NCBI RefSeq assembly: GCF_025917005.1
Contig: NZ_CP078091.1
Location: 2,604,001-2,668,000, forward strand
Source of the DNA: Porphyrobacter sp. ULC335
GTDB taxonomy: Bacteria > Pseudomonadota > Alphaproteobacteria > Sphingomonadales > Sphingomonadaceae
DNA length: 64,000 bases
Direction of reading: 5' to 3'
Positions 24,788-35,364 of the stretch are shown here, piece by piece. Both the position numbers and the translations under genes were made by a program. Below the pieces are notes generated by a model that saw only the letters and a program-made list of their open reading frames with translations, ran no database searches and was not told the DNA's origin. Position 1 is the stretch's first letter. Every line of letters starts with the position of its first letter.

Positions 24788-27700
24788 CTAGGCTACCAGC
24801 CGCAGGTTGCCGCGCTTCTTGAGCGGGACGAGCGATACCTTCGCAATCCCGTCGACTGCGGCGAGCCGTTCGGCCAGTTCACCCGTCAGCACGAAATTCC
24901 GCCCGAGCCGCAGCTGCACCTGCCCCCCATCGGCCAGGCTGATCTGAACCACGACTTCCCCCGCACCGACCGGCCGGTCGCCCTGCGCGGCTTGCAGTTC
25001 GATCTGGAGTTCACGCAGGGCTTCGATTGTGGCGATCTCGGCGCTTAACTCCATCGCGGTTGTCCCGCTGACGGCCGCCAGCGGCCGCGCGCCGCGCACC
25101 GTCAGCCGTGGGGGTTCATCCGGGTTGGGAGAATCAAGCTCGACCGTCAGCAGCAGGCATTCCCCGGTCTGCGCCCAGCGCTCGAAATCGGGGACAAGCG
25201 CCTCTTCGAAGCAGGCTGCGGAAAACTGGCCCGAGGCGTCCGAGAAGTCCGCACGCACGAAAGTGCCGCCCTTACGGGTACGGGCTTTGGTGATCCCTTC
25301 GACCAGCACCGCCATCACCGCCGATCCTTTCCCACCAACAGGCGCGCCCGCTTCCATCAGGCTTTGATAGGTCCGCGCGCCATTGGCCGAGGCGACATCG
25401 CGGTATTGCTGCACCGGGTGGGCGGAGAAATAGAAGCCGAAGTTCTCGCGTTCCTTGGCCATCCGCTCGGTTCGGCTCCACGGATCGGTCGGTTGGAGAC
25501 GGAGCTCTTCGGCAGGCCCGGCATCGCCGCCGAACAGGCCCACCTGCCCGCTTGACCGTTCGCGGATCGCCGCATCGGCGACCGCCATCAGCATGTCGGC
25601 GTTGGCGAACAGCAAGGCACGGTCAGGCTCGAGCCCGTCAAACGCCCCCGCGCAGATCAGGCCTTCCAGCTGGCGACGGTTCATCGTGCCCTGCGGCAGC
25701 CGCTCGAACAGGTCCTTGAGGCTGGCAAAAGCCCCATTCGCGCCCCGCTCGGCAACGATCGCGTCCATCGCCTTTTCGCCGACATTGCGGATCCCCGCGA
25801 GCGCATAGCGCACCGCGTAACCCTCGTCCGTCTGCTCGACGGTGAACTCGGCTTCGCTGGCGTTGATGCAGGGCGGCAGGACCGCCACGCCGCCGTGACC
25901 ATTGGGATAACGCCGCGCGTCGTCGACAAAGACGTTGAGCTTTTCCGACTGGTGCATGTCGAAGCACATGGACGCGGCGTAGAATTCCTCGGGGTAATGG
26001 GCCTTCAGCCAGCCGGTCTGATAGGCGAGCAGCGCGTAGGCGGCGGCGTGCGATTTGTTGAAGCCGTAGCCTGCGAACTTGTCGATCAAGTCGAACAATT
26101 CATTGGCGCGCTTGGGTTCGATGCCGGAGTTGGCCTTGCAGCCCTCGACAAAGCGCCCGCGCTGGGCGTCCATTTCGGCCTGCACCTTCTTGCCCATCGC
26201 GCGGCGCAGCAAGTCCGCGTCGCCGAGCGAGTAACCGGCCAGCACCTGTGCGGCCTGCATCACCTGTTCCTGATAGACGAAGATGCCATAGGTTTCCGCA
26301 AGGATGCCTTCCAGCTTCTCGTGCGGATACTCGATGGCGACCTGACCCGCCTTGCGCTGGCCGAACAGCGGGATGTTGTCCATCGGGCCGGGGCGGTAGA
26401 GCGAAACGAGCGCGATGATGTCGCCGAAATTGGTCGGCTTCACCGCCTTCAGCGTGCGGCGCATCCCTTCGGATTCCAGCTGGAACACGCCCACCGTGTT
26501 GCCCGCCTGCATGAGGTGGTAAACCTGCGCATCGTCCAGCGGCAGCGCGCCAAGGTCGATCGCGATACCGCGTGCCTCCAGCAGATCGACCGCCTTGCGC
26601 AACACCGACAGCGTTTTCAGCCCGAGGAAGTCGAACTTCACCAACCCGCTGGATTCGACATATTTCATGTCGAACTGCGTCACCGGCATATCGGATCGGG
26701 GATCGCGATACAGCGGCACCAATTGCGCCAGCGGCCTGTCGCCGATCACCACACCCGCCGCGTGGGTCGATGAATTGCGCGGCAGGCCTTCAAGCTGCAT
26801 CGCGAGATCGACGAGGCGCTTCACTTCGGGCTGCGTGTCGTATTCGCGCTTGAAATCCGCCGCGCCGTTCAGAGCGCGCGGCAGCGGCCAGGGATCGGTG
26901 GGGTGGTTGGGCACCATCTTGCAGAGGCGGTCCACCTGACCGTAGCTCATCTGCAGAATACGCCCGCAATCGCGCAACACCGCGCGCGCCTTGAGCTTGC
27001 CGAAGGTGATGATCTGCGCGACGTGATCGCTGCCATATTTCTGCTGGACGTAGCGGATCACCTCGCCGCGCCGCGTTTCGCAGAAGTCGATATCGAAGTC
27101 GGGCATCGACACGCGTTCGGGGTTGAGGAAGCGTTCGAACAGCAGCCCGAGCCGGATCGGATCGAGATCGGTGATGGTCAGTGCCCACGCCACCGCCGAG
27201 CCTGCGCCCGACCCGCGCCCCGGCCCCACCGGAATGCCCTGTTCCTTGGCCCACTTGATGAAGTCGGCAACGATCAGGAAGTAGCCGGGAAAACCCATGT
27301 TGACGATGACATTGATCTCGAATTCGAGCCGGTCGAAATAGACCTTGCGCTCCTCCTCGGTGAGATCGGGATAGGCCTCCAACCGCGCCTCCAGCCCGGC
27401 GCGCGAGTCCTCTGCCAGCATCCGTGCTTCGCCGGAAAGGTCGCCCGCAAGGCTGGGCAGGATCGGCTTGCGGTAGGGCGGAGCAAAGGCGCAGCGCTGG
27501 GCGATCACCAGCGTGTTGGCGGTCGCTTCGGGGAGGTCGGCGAAGGCCTCCTCCATCATGCTCGCCGACTTCACGAAGGCTTGCGGGTTGGAGCGGGGGC
27601 GATCATCCGCCTCGATCTGGGTCGAGTTGGCGATGCACAGCATGGCGTCATGCGCCTTGTGCATATGCGGTTCGGCGAAGTTGGCGGGGTTGGTCGCCAC

Positions 27701-28288
27701 CAGCGGCAGGCCGCGGGCATAGGCAAGGTCGATCAGCGCTTCCTCGGCCCGCTCGCACACCGGATCGCCGTGACGGGCGAGTTCGATGTAGAGCCGCCCC
27801 GGGAACAGCGCTTCAAGCCGCTCGGCAAGCTTCGCCCCTGCATCAAGCTGCCCTTCGGCCATCAACCGCGTCAACCCGCCCTCGCCCGCGCCGGTCAGGG
27901 CGATCAGCCCTTCGGTGCGGCCTTCCAGATCGGCGAGCGTGACATGCGGGTCGCGCTCAAGCGGGCGATCAAGGTGCGCGCTTGAGACGAGGTGGCACAG
28001 GTTGTCGTAACCCGCGTCATCCTGCGCAAACAGGGCGAGGTAATCCACCCCGCCGCGCTCGTCATCGCGCGCCACGCCCAGCATCGCGCCGATGATCGGC
28101 TGCACGCCCTCGCCCTTGCAGGCAGCGGCAAAGGCCATGATCCCGTAAAGCCCGTTGCGGTCACAAATGGCGATGGCGGGATAGCCGCGCTCCTTCGCCA
28201 GCTTGGCAATGTCCTTCGGGTCGATTGCCCCTTCGAGCATCGAATAGGACGACAGGACACGCAAGGGAACGAAGGGGGCGAAGGACAT
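24788..28288 (-). CDS. dnaE: DNA polymerase III alpha subunit
   Basis: The product is 1166 aa, the replicative polymerase catalytic subunit. It has an N-terminal PHP domain (FVPLRVLSSYSMLEGA, about 5-270), the polymerase core with GPGRGSGAGS and catalytic aspartates in PDFDIDFCETRR, the beta-binding/fingers region (GIFVYQEQVMQAA) and a C-terminal OB-fold. ATG 28288 is preferred to a TTG at 28297 because it starts at MSFAPFVPLR and a TTG is less common. It is unlinked to other replication genes. Confidence 0.97.
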   Translation of the reverse strand: MSFAPFVPLRVLSSYSMLEGAIDPKDIAKLAKERGYPAIAICDRNGLYGIMAFAAACKGEGVQPIIGAMLGVARDDERGGVDYLALFAQDDAGYDNLCHLVSSAHLDRPLERDPHVTLADLEGRTEGLIALTGAGEGGLTRLMAEGQLDAGAKLAERLEALFPGRLYIELARHGDPVCERAEEALIDLAYARGLPLVATNPANFAEPHMHKAHDAMLCIANSTQIEADDRPRSNPQAFVKSASMMEEAFADLPEATANTLVIAQRCAFAPPYRKPILPSLAGDLSGEARMLAEDSRAGLEARLEAYPDLTEEERKVYFDRLEFEINVIVNMGFPGYFLIVADFIKWAKEQGIPVGPGRGSGAGSAVAWALTITDLDPIRLGLLFERFLNPERVSMPDFDIDFCETRRGEVIRYVQQKYGSDHVAQIITFGKLKARAVLRDCGRILQMSYGQVDRLCKMVPNHPTDPWPLPRALNGAADFKREYDTQPEVKRLVDLAMQLEGLPRNSSTHAAGVVIGDRPLAQLVPLYRDPRSDMPVTQFDMKYVESSGLVKFDFLGLKTLSVLRKAVDLLEARGIAIDLGALPLDDAQVYHLMQAGNTVGVFQLESEGMRRTLKAVKPTNFGDIIALVSLYRPGPMDNIPLFGQRKAGQVAIEYPHEKLEGILAETYGIFVYQEQVMQAAQVLAGYSLGDADLLRRAMGKKVQAEMDAQRGRFVEGCKANSGIEPKRANELFDLIDKFAGYGFNKSHAAAYALLAYQTGWLKAHYPEEFYAASMCFDMHQSEKLNVFVDDARRYPNGHGGVAVLPPCINASEAEFTVEQTDEGYAVRYALAGIRNVGEKAMDAIVAERGANGAFASLKDLFERLPQGTMNRRQLEGLICAGAFDGLEPDRALLFANADMLMAVADAAIRERSSGQVGLFGGDAGPAEELRLQPTDPWSRTERMAKERENFGFYFSAHPVQQYRDVASANGARTYQSLMEAGAPVGGKGSAVMAVLVEGITKARTRKGGTFVRADFSDASGQFSAACFEEALVPDFERWAQTGECLLLTVELDSPNPDEPPRLTVRGARPLAAVSGTTAMELSAEIATIEALRELQIELQAAQGDRPVGAGEVVVQISLADGGQVQLRLGRNFVLTGELAERLAAVDGIAKVSLVPLKKRGNLRLVA

Positions 28289-28364
28289 CCTGTGCAATTT
28301 AGGAACTCGCGGCGATTCTCAAAGCGGCAGCCGGTTTAACCTGTGCACAGGGCGGCGCATAAGC

Positions 28365-28844
<480 letters not shown>

Positions 28845-28870
28845 CTGGGTCCCCCGGGCTGAATGTCGTG

Positions 28871-29158
28871 TCAGCTGGAACCTTGTGCAGGGAAATCGGG
28901 GTGAGTGGCAAGTGCCATCGCTTCATCTGCGTCATATGACCGATCGCCGGCCTTTTGGATGACATAACCTTGCCGGTCGTCATCGGGCAGCTGTGCCATG
29001 TGGCGGATCATTTCGGCAAAAGTGCCGCGCAGCAGGGGGACGCCCCCATCGGAAAGCTGCGCATCCTGCGTCGCCGGTACAATCGCGGCGCGATCGTCCC
29101 AGGCCTGCGCGCCGGACGGCACGGTATCGCCTTTGAAAGTGCTCGGATGATCGGTCAT
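28871..29158 (-). CDS. Small hypothetical protein
   Basis: The product is 95 aa, acidic, without signal peptide or membrane segment. It includes FAEMIRHMAQLPDDDRQGYVIQKAGDRSYDADEAMALATHP. The start at MTDHPSTFKGD has a strong AGGAGG ribosome-binding site, supporting a real gene. It lies between lolD and the glutathione peroxidase gene. No family was recognised. Confidence 0.7.
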   Translation of the reverse strand: MTDHPSTFKGDTVPSGAQAWDDRAAIVPATQDAQLSDGGVPLLRGTFAEMIRHMAQLPDDDRQGYVIQKAGDRSYDADEAMALATHPDFPAQGSS

Positions 29159-29210
29159 GGGTGGTTCCTCCTGCCTGCCTTGTGCGGCGCCCGGCGGAAG
29201 GAAGCTCAAC

Positions 29211-29903
29211 CTAGATCAGGACGCCTTCCCTCAGGCGGACGATCCGGTCCATCCGCGCGGCAAGGCGTTCGTTATGGGTGGCAACCAGCGCCGCGCTGCC
29301 CTCCCCGCGCACCAGTGCGAGGAACTGGGCGAGCACTGCATCGGCTGTGTGTTCGTCAAGATTGCCGGTCGGTTCGTCCGCGAGCACCAGCGTGGGCCGG
29401 TTGGCCAGCGCACGGGCGACGGCCACGCGCTGCTGCTCGCCGCCCGAAAGCTGGCTCGGCCGGTGGGTCAGACGCGCGCCCAGCCCGAGGCTTGTGAGCA
29501 GACTGTCCGCCCGCTCCTCCGCCGCGTTGCGCGCCACGCCGCGGATCATCTGCGGCATCACCACATTCTCGCGCGCGTCGAAATCGGGGAGCAGGTGGTG
29601 GAACTGGTAGACGAAGCCGAGATGTTCACGCCGCAGCGCGGTTCGCTCGTCCCCGGCGAGATGTTCGGCCTTCTGCCCGGCAATGCTGATCGACCCTTCA
29701 AACCCGCCTTCCAGCAGACCCACGGCTTGCAGCATTGTCGACTTTCCCGAACCCGAAGGGCCAAGCAGCGCGACGATTTCGCCCGGCTTGATCTCGAGGT
29801 TCACGCCGCGCAGCACGTCGATGCGCTGCCCGCCCTGTTCGAACGAACGCTTCAGATCGCTCAGGGCGACGATGGGCGCGCCAGTGATCAGCGGGCTATT
29901 CAT
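29211..29903 (-). CDS. lolD: Lipoprotein-releasing ABC transporter ATP-binding protein
   Basis: The product is 230 aa, the ATPase that drives extraction of lipoproteins from the inner membrane towards LolA. It shows Walker [11 protein letters not shown]-loop [16 protein letters not shown], signature [15 protein letters not shown], Walker [13 protein letters not shown] and an H-loop VATHNE. The QFHHLLPDF segment is characteristic of the LolD/MacB-type subgroup. It overlaps the permease gene by 8 bp. Confidence 0.95.
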   Translation of the reverse strand: MNSPLITGAPIVALSDLKRSFEQGGQRIDVLRGVNLEIKPGEIVALLGPSGSGKSTMLQAVGLLEGGFEGSISIAGQKAEHLAGDERTALRREHLGFVYQFHHLLPDFDARENVVMPQMIRGVARNAAEERADSLLTSLGLGARLTHRPSQLSGGEQQRVAVARALANRPTLVLADEPTGNLDEHTADAVLAQFLALVRGEGSAALVATHNERLAARMDRIVRLREGVLI

Positions 29904-31134
29904 AACGCAGCACCTGTACCGGATCGGTGTTCGCCGCCTTGAGCGCGGGATAGAGCGTCGCCAGGAAGCTCATTGTCAGGGCCAGCATGACGATGCCGAA
30001 GACTTCCCACGGATCGGTGCGCGAAGGCAGGGTGGACAGGAAGCGCACCTCGGGATCCCAGATTTCCTGACCGGTCGCAAAGGCGATGAAATCGACGATC
30101 GGCTCGCGGAAGAACAGCACGATAGCGCCCAGCAGCAGCCCCGCAATCGTCCCGATCGCGCCGACAGTGGTGCCGGTGGTCACGAAGATCTTGAGCAGGC
30201 TTCTGCGGGTCGCGCCCATGGTGCGCATGATCGCGATGTCACGCGTCTTGGCGCGCACCAGCATGACGAGACTCGACAGGATGTTGAAGGCCGCCACCAG
30301 CACCATGAAGCTGAGCGCGAAGAACATCGCCACCCGCTCGACCTGCAAGGCTTCGAACAGCGCGGAGTTCATCGTCTTCCAATCGGCGATCACCGCCTTG
30401 CCGGTCAGCTTGTCGGCCAGCGGCGAGAGGATCTCGCCCACCTTGTCGGGATCATCGACCGTGATTTCGATCTGCGCCACCGAATCGCCCATCAGCAGCA
30501 GGCTCTGCGCGTCCTTGAGCGGGAGCATCACGAACTTCTCGTCGAAGGTGTAGATGCCGACCTCAAAGATCGCGCCGACTTCGTAGGGCAATTGGCGGAT
30601 GGTGGTGCCGAACGGCGTGGTGCGCCCTGCGGGGTTGATGATGGTGATGGTATCGCCGACGCGGATGCCGAGGTTCTGCGCCAGGCGGCTGCCGATGGCC
30701 ACGCGCCCCGATCCGTCCTGAAGCGCGCTGATGTTGCCGAGCAGCACCTTTTCGCCCAGCGCGGCGACATCCTTGTCGCTCTGCCCGCGCAGGAAGATCG
30801 CCTCGACATTGCCGTTGAAGCTGACCAGCAGCGGCTTTTCGATCATTGGCGAGGCTTCGACCACGCCCGGCGTACGCTCGATATTGGCGAGCAGGCTCTG
30901 CCAGTTTTCCAGCTTGCCGCCATAGGCCTGCACCACGGCGTGACCGTTGAGGTTCACGATCTTGTCGAGCAACTCGCCGCGAAAGCCGTTCATCACGCTC
31001 ATCACGATGACCAGCATCGCGACCGAGAGCATCACCACTCCAACCGAAATCCCGGCGACGAGGGCAATGAACGCCTCCCCCTTGCCGGGCCAGAGGTAGC
31101 GTTTGGCGATCATCCATTCGAAGGGGGAGAGCAT
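29896..31134 (-). CDS. lolC: Lipoprotein-releasing ABC transporter permease (LolC/E type)
   Basis: The product is 412 aa starting at [16 protein letters not shown], the family-typical N-terminus. A membrane helix near 25-50 ([23 protein letters not shown]) is followed by a large periplasmic domain and three C-terminal helices with [11 protein letters not shown] and [16 protein letters not shown] coupling motif ([13 protein letters not shown]). Only one permease is seen, as is usual in alphaproteobacteria, where it would form a homodimer with LolD. The open frame extending to 31254 lacks family features. Confidence 0.93.
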   Translation of the reverse strand: MLSPFEWMIAKRYLWPGKGEAFIALVAGISVGVVMLSVAMLVIVMSVMNGFRGELLDKIVNLNGHAVVQAYGGKLENWQSLLANIERTPGVVEASPMIEKPLLVSFNGNVEAIFLRGQSDKDVAALGEKVLLGNISALQDGSGRVAIGSRLAQNLGIRVGDTITIINPAGRTTPFGTTIRQLPYEVGAIFEVGIYTFDEKFVMLPLKDAQSLLLMGDSVAQIEITVDDPDKVGEILSPLADKLTGKAVIADWKTMNSALFEALQVERVAMFFALSFMVLVAAFNILSSLVMLVRAKTRDIAIMRTMGATRRSLLKIFVTTGTTVGAIGTIAGLLLGAIVLFFREPIVDFIAFATGQEIWDPEVRFLSTLPSRTDPWEVFGIVMLALTMSFLATLYPALKAANTDPVQVLRYE

Positions 31135-31353
31135 GAGAGGTGTGGGTTGCCCGTAATGTGCTGAAAGCTGCCTGTAGAGCGAGCGCGCACTGCCCGCAAT
31201 CCCGCGCGATGCGCCGGGCGCGTGTCGCACTCCGGTCAGCAAAAAGGCGGGCACCGCCGCGACGCTATCCCTTGTAATTGATCCGTCACATCGCCATTGG
31301 AGCGGTGCGCTCAGGACGCGAGATTCCGACGGTCCGGGCGATCAGGTTTGGTG

Positions 31354-32841
31354 ATGCCGATGACACTACGCAACGTGACTCACCCCTTCCTTGACGCCGA
31401 TGGCGACAAGCTACGGGAGGAATGCGGAATCTTCGGCGTGATCCGGGCGGCCGATGCTGCTGCGACCACGGCGCTCGGTCTCCATGCCCTCCAGCACCGC
31501 GGACAGGAAGCGGCCGGAATCGTCAGCTTTGACGGTCAGGAATTCTACGCCCGTCGCGGCCTCGGGCATGTGGCCGAGAATTTCACCAGTTCGGAAGCGA
31601 TTTCCTCGCTGCCAGGTCACATGGCGGCAGGCCACGTCCGCTATTCGACCACCGGCGGCGCGGGCCTCAGAAACGTCCAGCCGCTCTATGCCGACCTTGC
31701 GAGCGGCGGCTTTGCGGTTGCGCATAACGGCAATATTTCCAACGCGATGATGCTGCGTTCCGACCTTGTCGGCAAGGGATCGATCTTCCAGTCGACCTCC
31801 GATACCGAGGTGATCATCCACCTCGTCGCCACCAGCCGCTACCCCACCATTGCCGACCGTCTGGTGGACGCCCTGCGTCTGGTCGAGGGCGCCTATGCAC
31901 TGATCGTGATGACGCCCGAGGGCATGATCGCCTGCCGCGATCCGCTCGGCATCCGGCCGCTGGTTATGGGTCGGATGGGCGATTCGATTCTGTTCGCTTC
32001 CGAAACCGTGGCCTTCGACGTGGTCGGCGCCGAGGTGATCCGCGAAGTGGAGCCGGGCGAGCTGGTGCTGGTCGATTTCGCGGGCGAGATTCGTTCGGTG
32101 CGCCCCTTCGGCAGCCCGGCCCCGCGCCCCTGCATCTTCGAACATGTTTATTTCAGCCGACCGGATTCGGTCTTTGCCGGACGTTCGGTTTACGAAGCGC
32201 GCAAGGCAATCGGCATGGAGCTGGCCCTAGAAGCACCGTGCGAAGCCGATCTGGTCGTGCCTGTGCCGGACAGCGGCGTGCCGGCGGCCATCGGCTTTGC
32301 GCAAACTTCGGGTCTGCCTTTCGAGCTTGGCATCATCCGCTCGCACTATGTCGGGCGCACCTTCATCCAGCCTTCGGACGGCGCGCGCCATTCGAGCGTG
32401 AAGCGCAAGCACAATGCCAACCGCGCCCTCGTCGAAGGCAAGCGCATCGTGCTGATCGACGATTCCATCGTGCGCGGCACCACCAGTCTCAAGATCGTCG
32501 AGATGATGCGTGAAGCAGGCGCGGCCGAAGTCCACTTCCGCGTTGCCAGTCCGCCAACCGCGCATTCCTGCTTCTACGGTGTCGACACGCCCGAACGCTC
32601 CAAACTGCTTGCCGCGCGCATGGAGCTGGAGCCGATGCGGCAGTTCATCAAGGCCGACAGCCTCGCCTTCATCTCGATCGACGGTCTCTACCGCGCGGTT
32701 GGCAAGAAGGGGCGCGACAAGGCCTGCCCGCAATTCTGCGACGCCTGCTTCACCGGCGACTATCCGACCAGCCTGACCGATCTGGCGCTGGCCGAACAGA
32801 AGACCGCCGAACTTCCCTTTGCCGATCCGAAAGCTGCCTGA
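31354..32841 (+). CDS. purF: Amidophosphoribosyltransferase
   Basis: The product is 495 aa and catalyses the first committed step of purine synthesis, PRPP plus glutamine to phosphoribosylamine. A short propeptide precedes Cys24 (EECGIFGV), the Ntn-hydrolase nucleophile. The glutaminase half has LHALQHRGQEAAG and GHVRYSTTG, and the PRPP site is IVLIDDSIVRGTTS. Cysteines in KACPQFCDACF suggest an iron-sulfur cluster as in the Bacillus-type enzyme. ATG 31354 has AGG upstream; ATG 31360 is possible. Confidence 0.96.
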   Translation: MPMTLRNVTHPFLDADGDKLREECGIFGVIRAADAAATTALGLHALQHRGQEAAGIVSFDGQEFYARRGLGHVAENFTSSEAISSLPGHMAAGHVRYSTTGGAGLRNVQPLYADLASGGFAVAHNGNISNAMMLRSDLVGKGSIFQSTSDTEVIIHLVATSRYPTIADRLVDALRLVEGAYALIVMTPEGMIACRDPLGIRPLVMGRMGDSILFASETVAFDVVGAEVIREVEPGELVLVDFAGEIRSVRPFGSPAPRPCIFEHVYFSRPDSVFAGRSVYEARKAIGMELALEAPCEADLVVPVPDSGVPAAIGFAQTSGLPFELGIIRSHYVGRTFIQPSDGARHSSVKRKHNANRALVEGKRIVLIDDSIVRGTTSLKIVEMMREAGAAEVHFRVASPPTAHSCFYGVDTPERSKLLAARMELEPMRQFIKADSLAFISIDGLYRAVGKKGRDKACPQFCDACFTGDYPTSLTDLALAEQKTAELPFADPKAA

Positions 32842-32847
32842 CCCGTC

Positions 32848-33564
32848 ATGACCGAACTTGCAAAGCCGCTTTCCGGCCAGACCGCGCTTGTCACCGGCGC
32901 CAGCCGCGGCATCGGCGCCGCCACCGCCAAGGCGCTCGCCGCAGCGGGTGCGCACGTCATTCTGGTGGCCCGCAAGGTCAAGGCGCTCGAGGCGGTGGAG
33001 GATGAAATCCACGCAGCTGGCGGCACGTCCACCATCGCGCCGGTTGACCTGACCGAACCTGATGCCGTCAGCCGCCTCGCCAGCGCGATTGCCGGCCGAT
33101 GGCCGACGATTGACATCATGGTGCTGGCCGCCGGCTATCTGCCCGAACTGACCCCGGCATCGCAGATGGAGCCCAAGCAGTTCAATCAGGCGCTGCTCAT
33201 CAACTTCGTCGCCAATCAGGCGCTGATTGCCGGTTTCGATCCGCTGCTGCGCCGTGCGGCAGCCGGACGGATCATCGGCCTCACCAGCAGCGTCGCCGCC
33301 ACGCCCCGGCCCTATTGGGGCGCTTACAGCTCAACCAAGGCGGCGTTCGAGAACCTGCTGGAAACCTATGCCGCCGAGGTCGAGCGGCTCAGCCCCTTGC
33401 GTGTCGCCATTGTCGATCCGGGTGCGACCCGCACCGAAATGCGCGCCCGCGCCTATCCCGGCGAGGACCCGCAGACCGTCAAGGCTCCGGAGGTCGTCGC
33501 CGACCGGCTTGTCGCGCTGCTGGTAGAGGGTTTCACCGCTCTGCACCGCGAACGGATCGACTGA
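32848..33564 (+). CDS. Short-chain dehydrogenase/reductase
   Basis: The product is 238 aa, a classical SDR. The nucleotide-binding TGASRGIGAATAKAL sits near the N-terminus, a catalytic Ser in GLTSSVAATP and YSSTKAAFE as the Tyr-xxx-Lys pair. It starts 6 bp after the purF stop, so it is probably co-transcribed, an arrangement found in related genomes. The substrate is not evident. Confidence 0.9.
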   Translation: MTELAKPLSGQTALVTGASRGIGAATAKALAAAGAHVILVARKVKALEAVEDEIHAAGGTSTIAPVDLTEPDAVSRLASAIAGRWPTIDIMVLAAGYLPELTPASQMEPKQFNQALLINFVANQALIAGFDPLLRRAAAGRIIGLTSSVAATPRPYWGAYSSTKAAFENLLETYAAEVERLSPLRVAIVDPGATRTEMRARAYPGEDPQTVKAPEVVADRLVALLVEGFTALHRERID

Positions 33565-33609
33565 ACGTGGGCGCGGCGCGCTCTGCCTAAAGGTCGTTTA
33601 CCAATTTTT

Positions 33610-33624
33610 TTAACTGTCGCTTAA
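33610..33624. promoter_or_regulatory. CtrA-type site TTAA-N7-TTAA
   Basis: TTAACTGTCGCTTAA at 33610-33624 is an exact match to the full CtrA recognition pattern (two TTAA boxes 7 bp apart). It sits in an AT-rich patch 75 bp upstream of the PilZ gene start. CtrA controls motility and cell-cycle output in alphaproteobacteria. Binding is inferred from the motif only. Confidence 0.6.
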
Positions 33625-33699
33625 GGAAGCCGGGCGCAAAACCCTGCGCGGACCAATTCGCCCCGAGAGACCGCAGGCTTCGATACAAGGTTGACAGCG

Positions 33700-34047
33700 A
33701 TGCCGCTGAATTCTGATTCCTACCGCGCTGCTGCGCAGGAAGACCGGTGCAGCCCCCGTACCCGCTTGACCATCCCCGCTACCCTGCGTGCGTCGGGTGG
33801 CCGTGCGTTCCAGAGTGTGGTCCAGGATCTTTCGATCTCCGGCTTTTCGGCCGCTTCGATCAACCGGATGCACGAAGGCCAGATGTGCTGGCTGACGCTT
33901 CCGGGTCTCGAATCGCTGCAGGCCGAAGTCGTGTGGTGGGACAATTGCATCGTCGGCTGTGCATTCAGCGAGCTGCTGAGCCCGATCGTCCACGACAACA
34001 TCCTGCAACGCTACAGCAATGTCGGGGTTTACCGTCAGGTGATCTGA
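33700..34047 (+). CDS. PilZ-domain protein
   Basis: The product is 115 aa, essentially one PilZ domain. The RxxxR part is seen as SPRTRLTIPATLR and the second c-di-GMP signature as QDLSISGFSA, where the canonical D/NxSxxG is met (DLSISG). It would bind cyclic di-GMP through these residues. ATG 33700 is chosen over an upstream TTG. A CtrA-type site lies upstream, which fits cell-cycle or motility control. Only 16 bp separate it from the convergent serine hydrolase gene. Confidence 0.85.
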   Translation: MPLNSDSYRAAAQEDRCSPRTRLTIPATLRASGGRAFQSVVQDLSISGFSAASINRMHEGQMCWLTLPGLESLQAEVVWWDNCIVGCAFSELLSPIVHDNILQRYSNVGVYRQVI

Positions 34048-34063
34048 ACCGCTGCAGGGGCGT

Positions 34064-35299
34064 TTACTTCGCCTCTGCCGCGATCTTCCGGCTCAGATCG
34101 AGAAACTGCCCCCGCTCCGGGCCGCCGCTCGCCGTGGCCCAGTTGCCGACATAGGCGACGACCACACCTTTGTCGGGGAACAGGGTGATGGCCTGCCCGA
34201 AGATGCCTTGCGCGCCATAGGTGCCCTGCGGATAGGTCCACCACTGGTAGCCATAGCCGAAGCCGCTTGATCCGAAATCGACGGCGCTGTCGGTCGCCTC
34301 GGCAAACCAGCCTTCCGGCACCACGCCCTTGCCACCCTCGAGCGCAAAGAGTCCCATGCGGGCATAGTCGCCAAGCGTGATCGACAGGCAGCACCCGCCG
34401 ATGTTCCCACCGCGCGGATCAACCATCCAGAACAGGTCGCCTTCAAAGCCCGCCGGATCGACGATCTTGTCCTTGGCATATTCGGCCAGCGGCTGGCCCA
34501 CCGCGTTCTCGACCAGCACACCGATGAGGTTGGTCTCGCCGGTCTTGTAGACCCACTTGACCCCCGGCTCCGCCTCTCGCGGGAGCGCCTTCATCTGCGC
34601 GACGATCGCTTCCGCGCCGTATTCGACCACGAAGCGGTTCATCTGCGCGACGTCGCTGTTCGGGTCGGTGTAGTTTTCGTCCCATTTGACCCCGCTGGTC
34701 ATGGTGGCGAGCTGGCGGACGGTCACGCCTTCGTAGGCCGAACCCTTGAGGCCCGGGATATACTTGGTCACCGGATCATCAAGGCTGGCGATGAACCCGT
34801 CCTTCACCGCCGCGCCGAGCAGCGTGGAGGTGAAGCTCTTGGCAACCGAAAAGCTGGTCCAGCGATCCTTCGGCCCCAGGCCGAGGCCATATTCCTCGTG
34901 CACGACCTTGCCATCGACGAGCACCATCACACCGGCGGTCTTGCTCGACTGCATCAGCGCGGCGATCTCGGTCTGCAAGGCAGGGCTAAGCGGTGCGCCC
35001 TTGGGCAGCGCGCGCGCCGACTTGGCGGCGGGCACTTCGTGGCCAGCAAACCATTGCTCCATTTCGCGGAACCGCTGACTGCGCTGCTCATCTGTCCAGA
35101 ACAGCACCTGCAGATCGGCCATGTCGCGCGCCGGGGGCTGAGTGAGCCGGGCGGCAGGCGTTTCGGGATATTGCGGCGGAACCGCCAGCGCGGGAGCATC
35201 TTTCGCGGTCTGCGCGTGGAGCGGCGCAATCCCGCCCAGCGGCATGACCAAGGTCAGGGCCAGTGCCGCACCCGCCAGCATGCCGTTCTTCAAGCCCAT
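34064..35299 (-). CDS. Beta-lactamase-related serine hydrolase (class C fold)
   Basis: The product is 411 aa, secreted, with a signal peptide (LVMPLGGIAPLHAQ). The penicillin-binding fold motifs are FSVAKSFTS (SxxK, nucleophile Ser) and a tyrosine region ENYTDPNSD. A KTGETN segment and a C-terminal GYGYQWWTYP with a glycine-rich turn follow. Proteins of this family include esterases, peptidases and 6-aminohexanoate-dimer hydrolases; true beta-lactamase activity is not implied. ATG 35299 has GAGAGGGTGA upstream. The much longer frame to 35821 is antisense to the photolyase gene and is discarded. Confidence 0.88.
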   Translation of the reverse strand: MGLKNGMLAGAALALTLVMPLGGIAPLHAQTAKDAPALAVPPQYPETPAARLTQPPARDMADLQVLFWTDEQRSQRFREMEQWFAGHEVPAAKSARALPKGAPLSPALQTEIAALMQSSKTAGVMVLVDGKVVHEEYGLGLGPKDRWTSFSVAKSFTSTLLGAAVKDGFIASLDDPVTKYIPGLKGSAYEGVTVRQLATMTSGVKWDENYTDPNSDVAQMNRFVVEYGAEAIVAQMKALPREAEPGVKWVYKTGETNLIGVLVENAVGQPLAEYAKDKIVDPAGFEGDLFWMVDPRGGNIGGCCLSITLGDYARMGLFALEGGKGVVPEGWFAEATDSAVDFGSSGFGYGYQWWTYPQGTYGAQGIFGQAITLFPDKGVVVAYVGNWATASGGPERGQFLDLSRKIAAEAK

Positions 35300-35364
35300 G
35301 ATATCACCCTCTCGTCTTTTCGTTGCGGGAGGTTTAGGCGCGCGCGGGGCTGGCGGGCAAGCCC

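Noticed and set aside
28340..28351. 12-bp palindrome CCTGTGCACAGG upstream of dnaE
   Set aside because: It is short, GC-rich and lacks a known regulator pattern; chance occurrence is plausible, so it is not listed as an operator.
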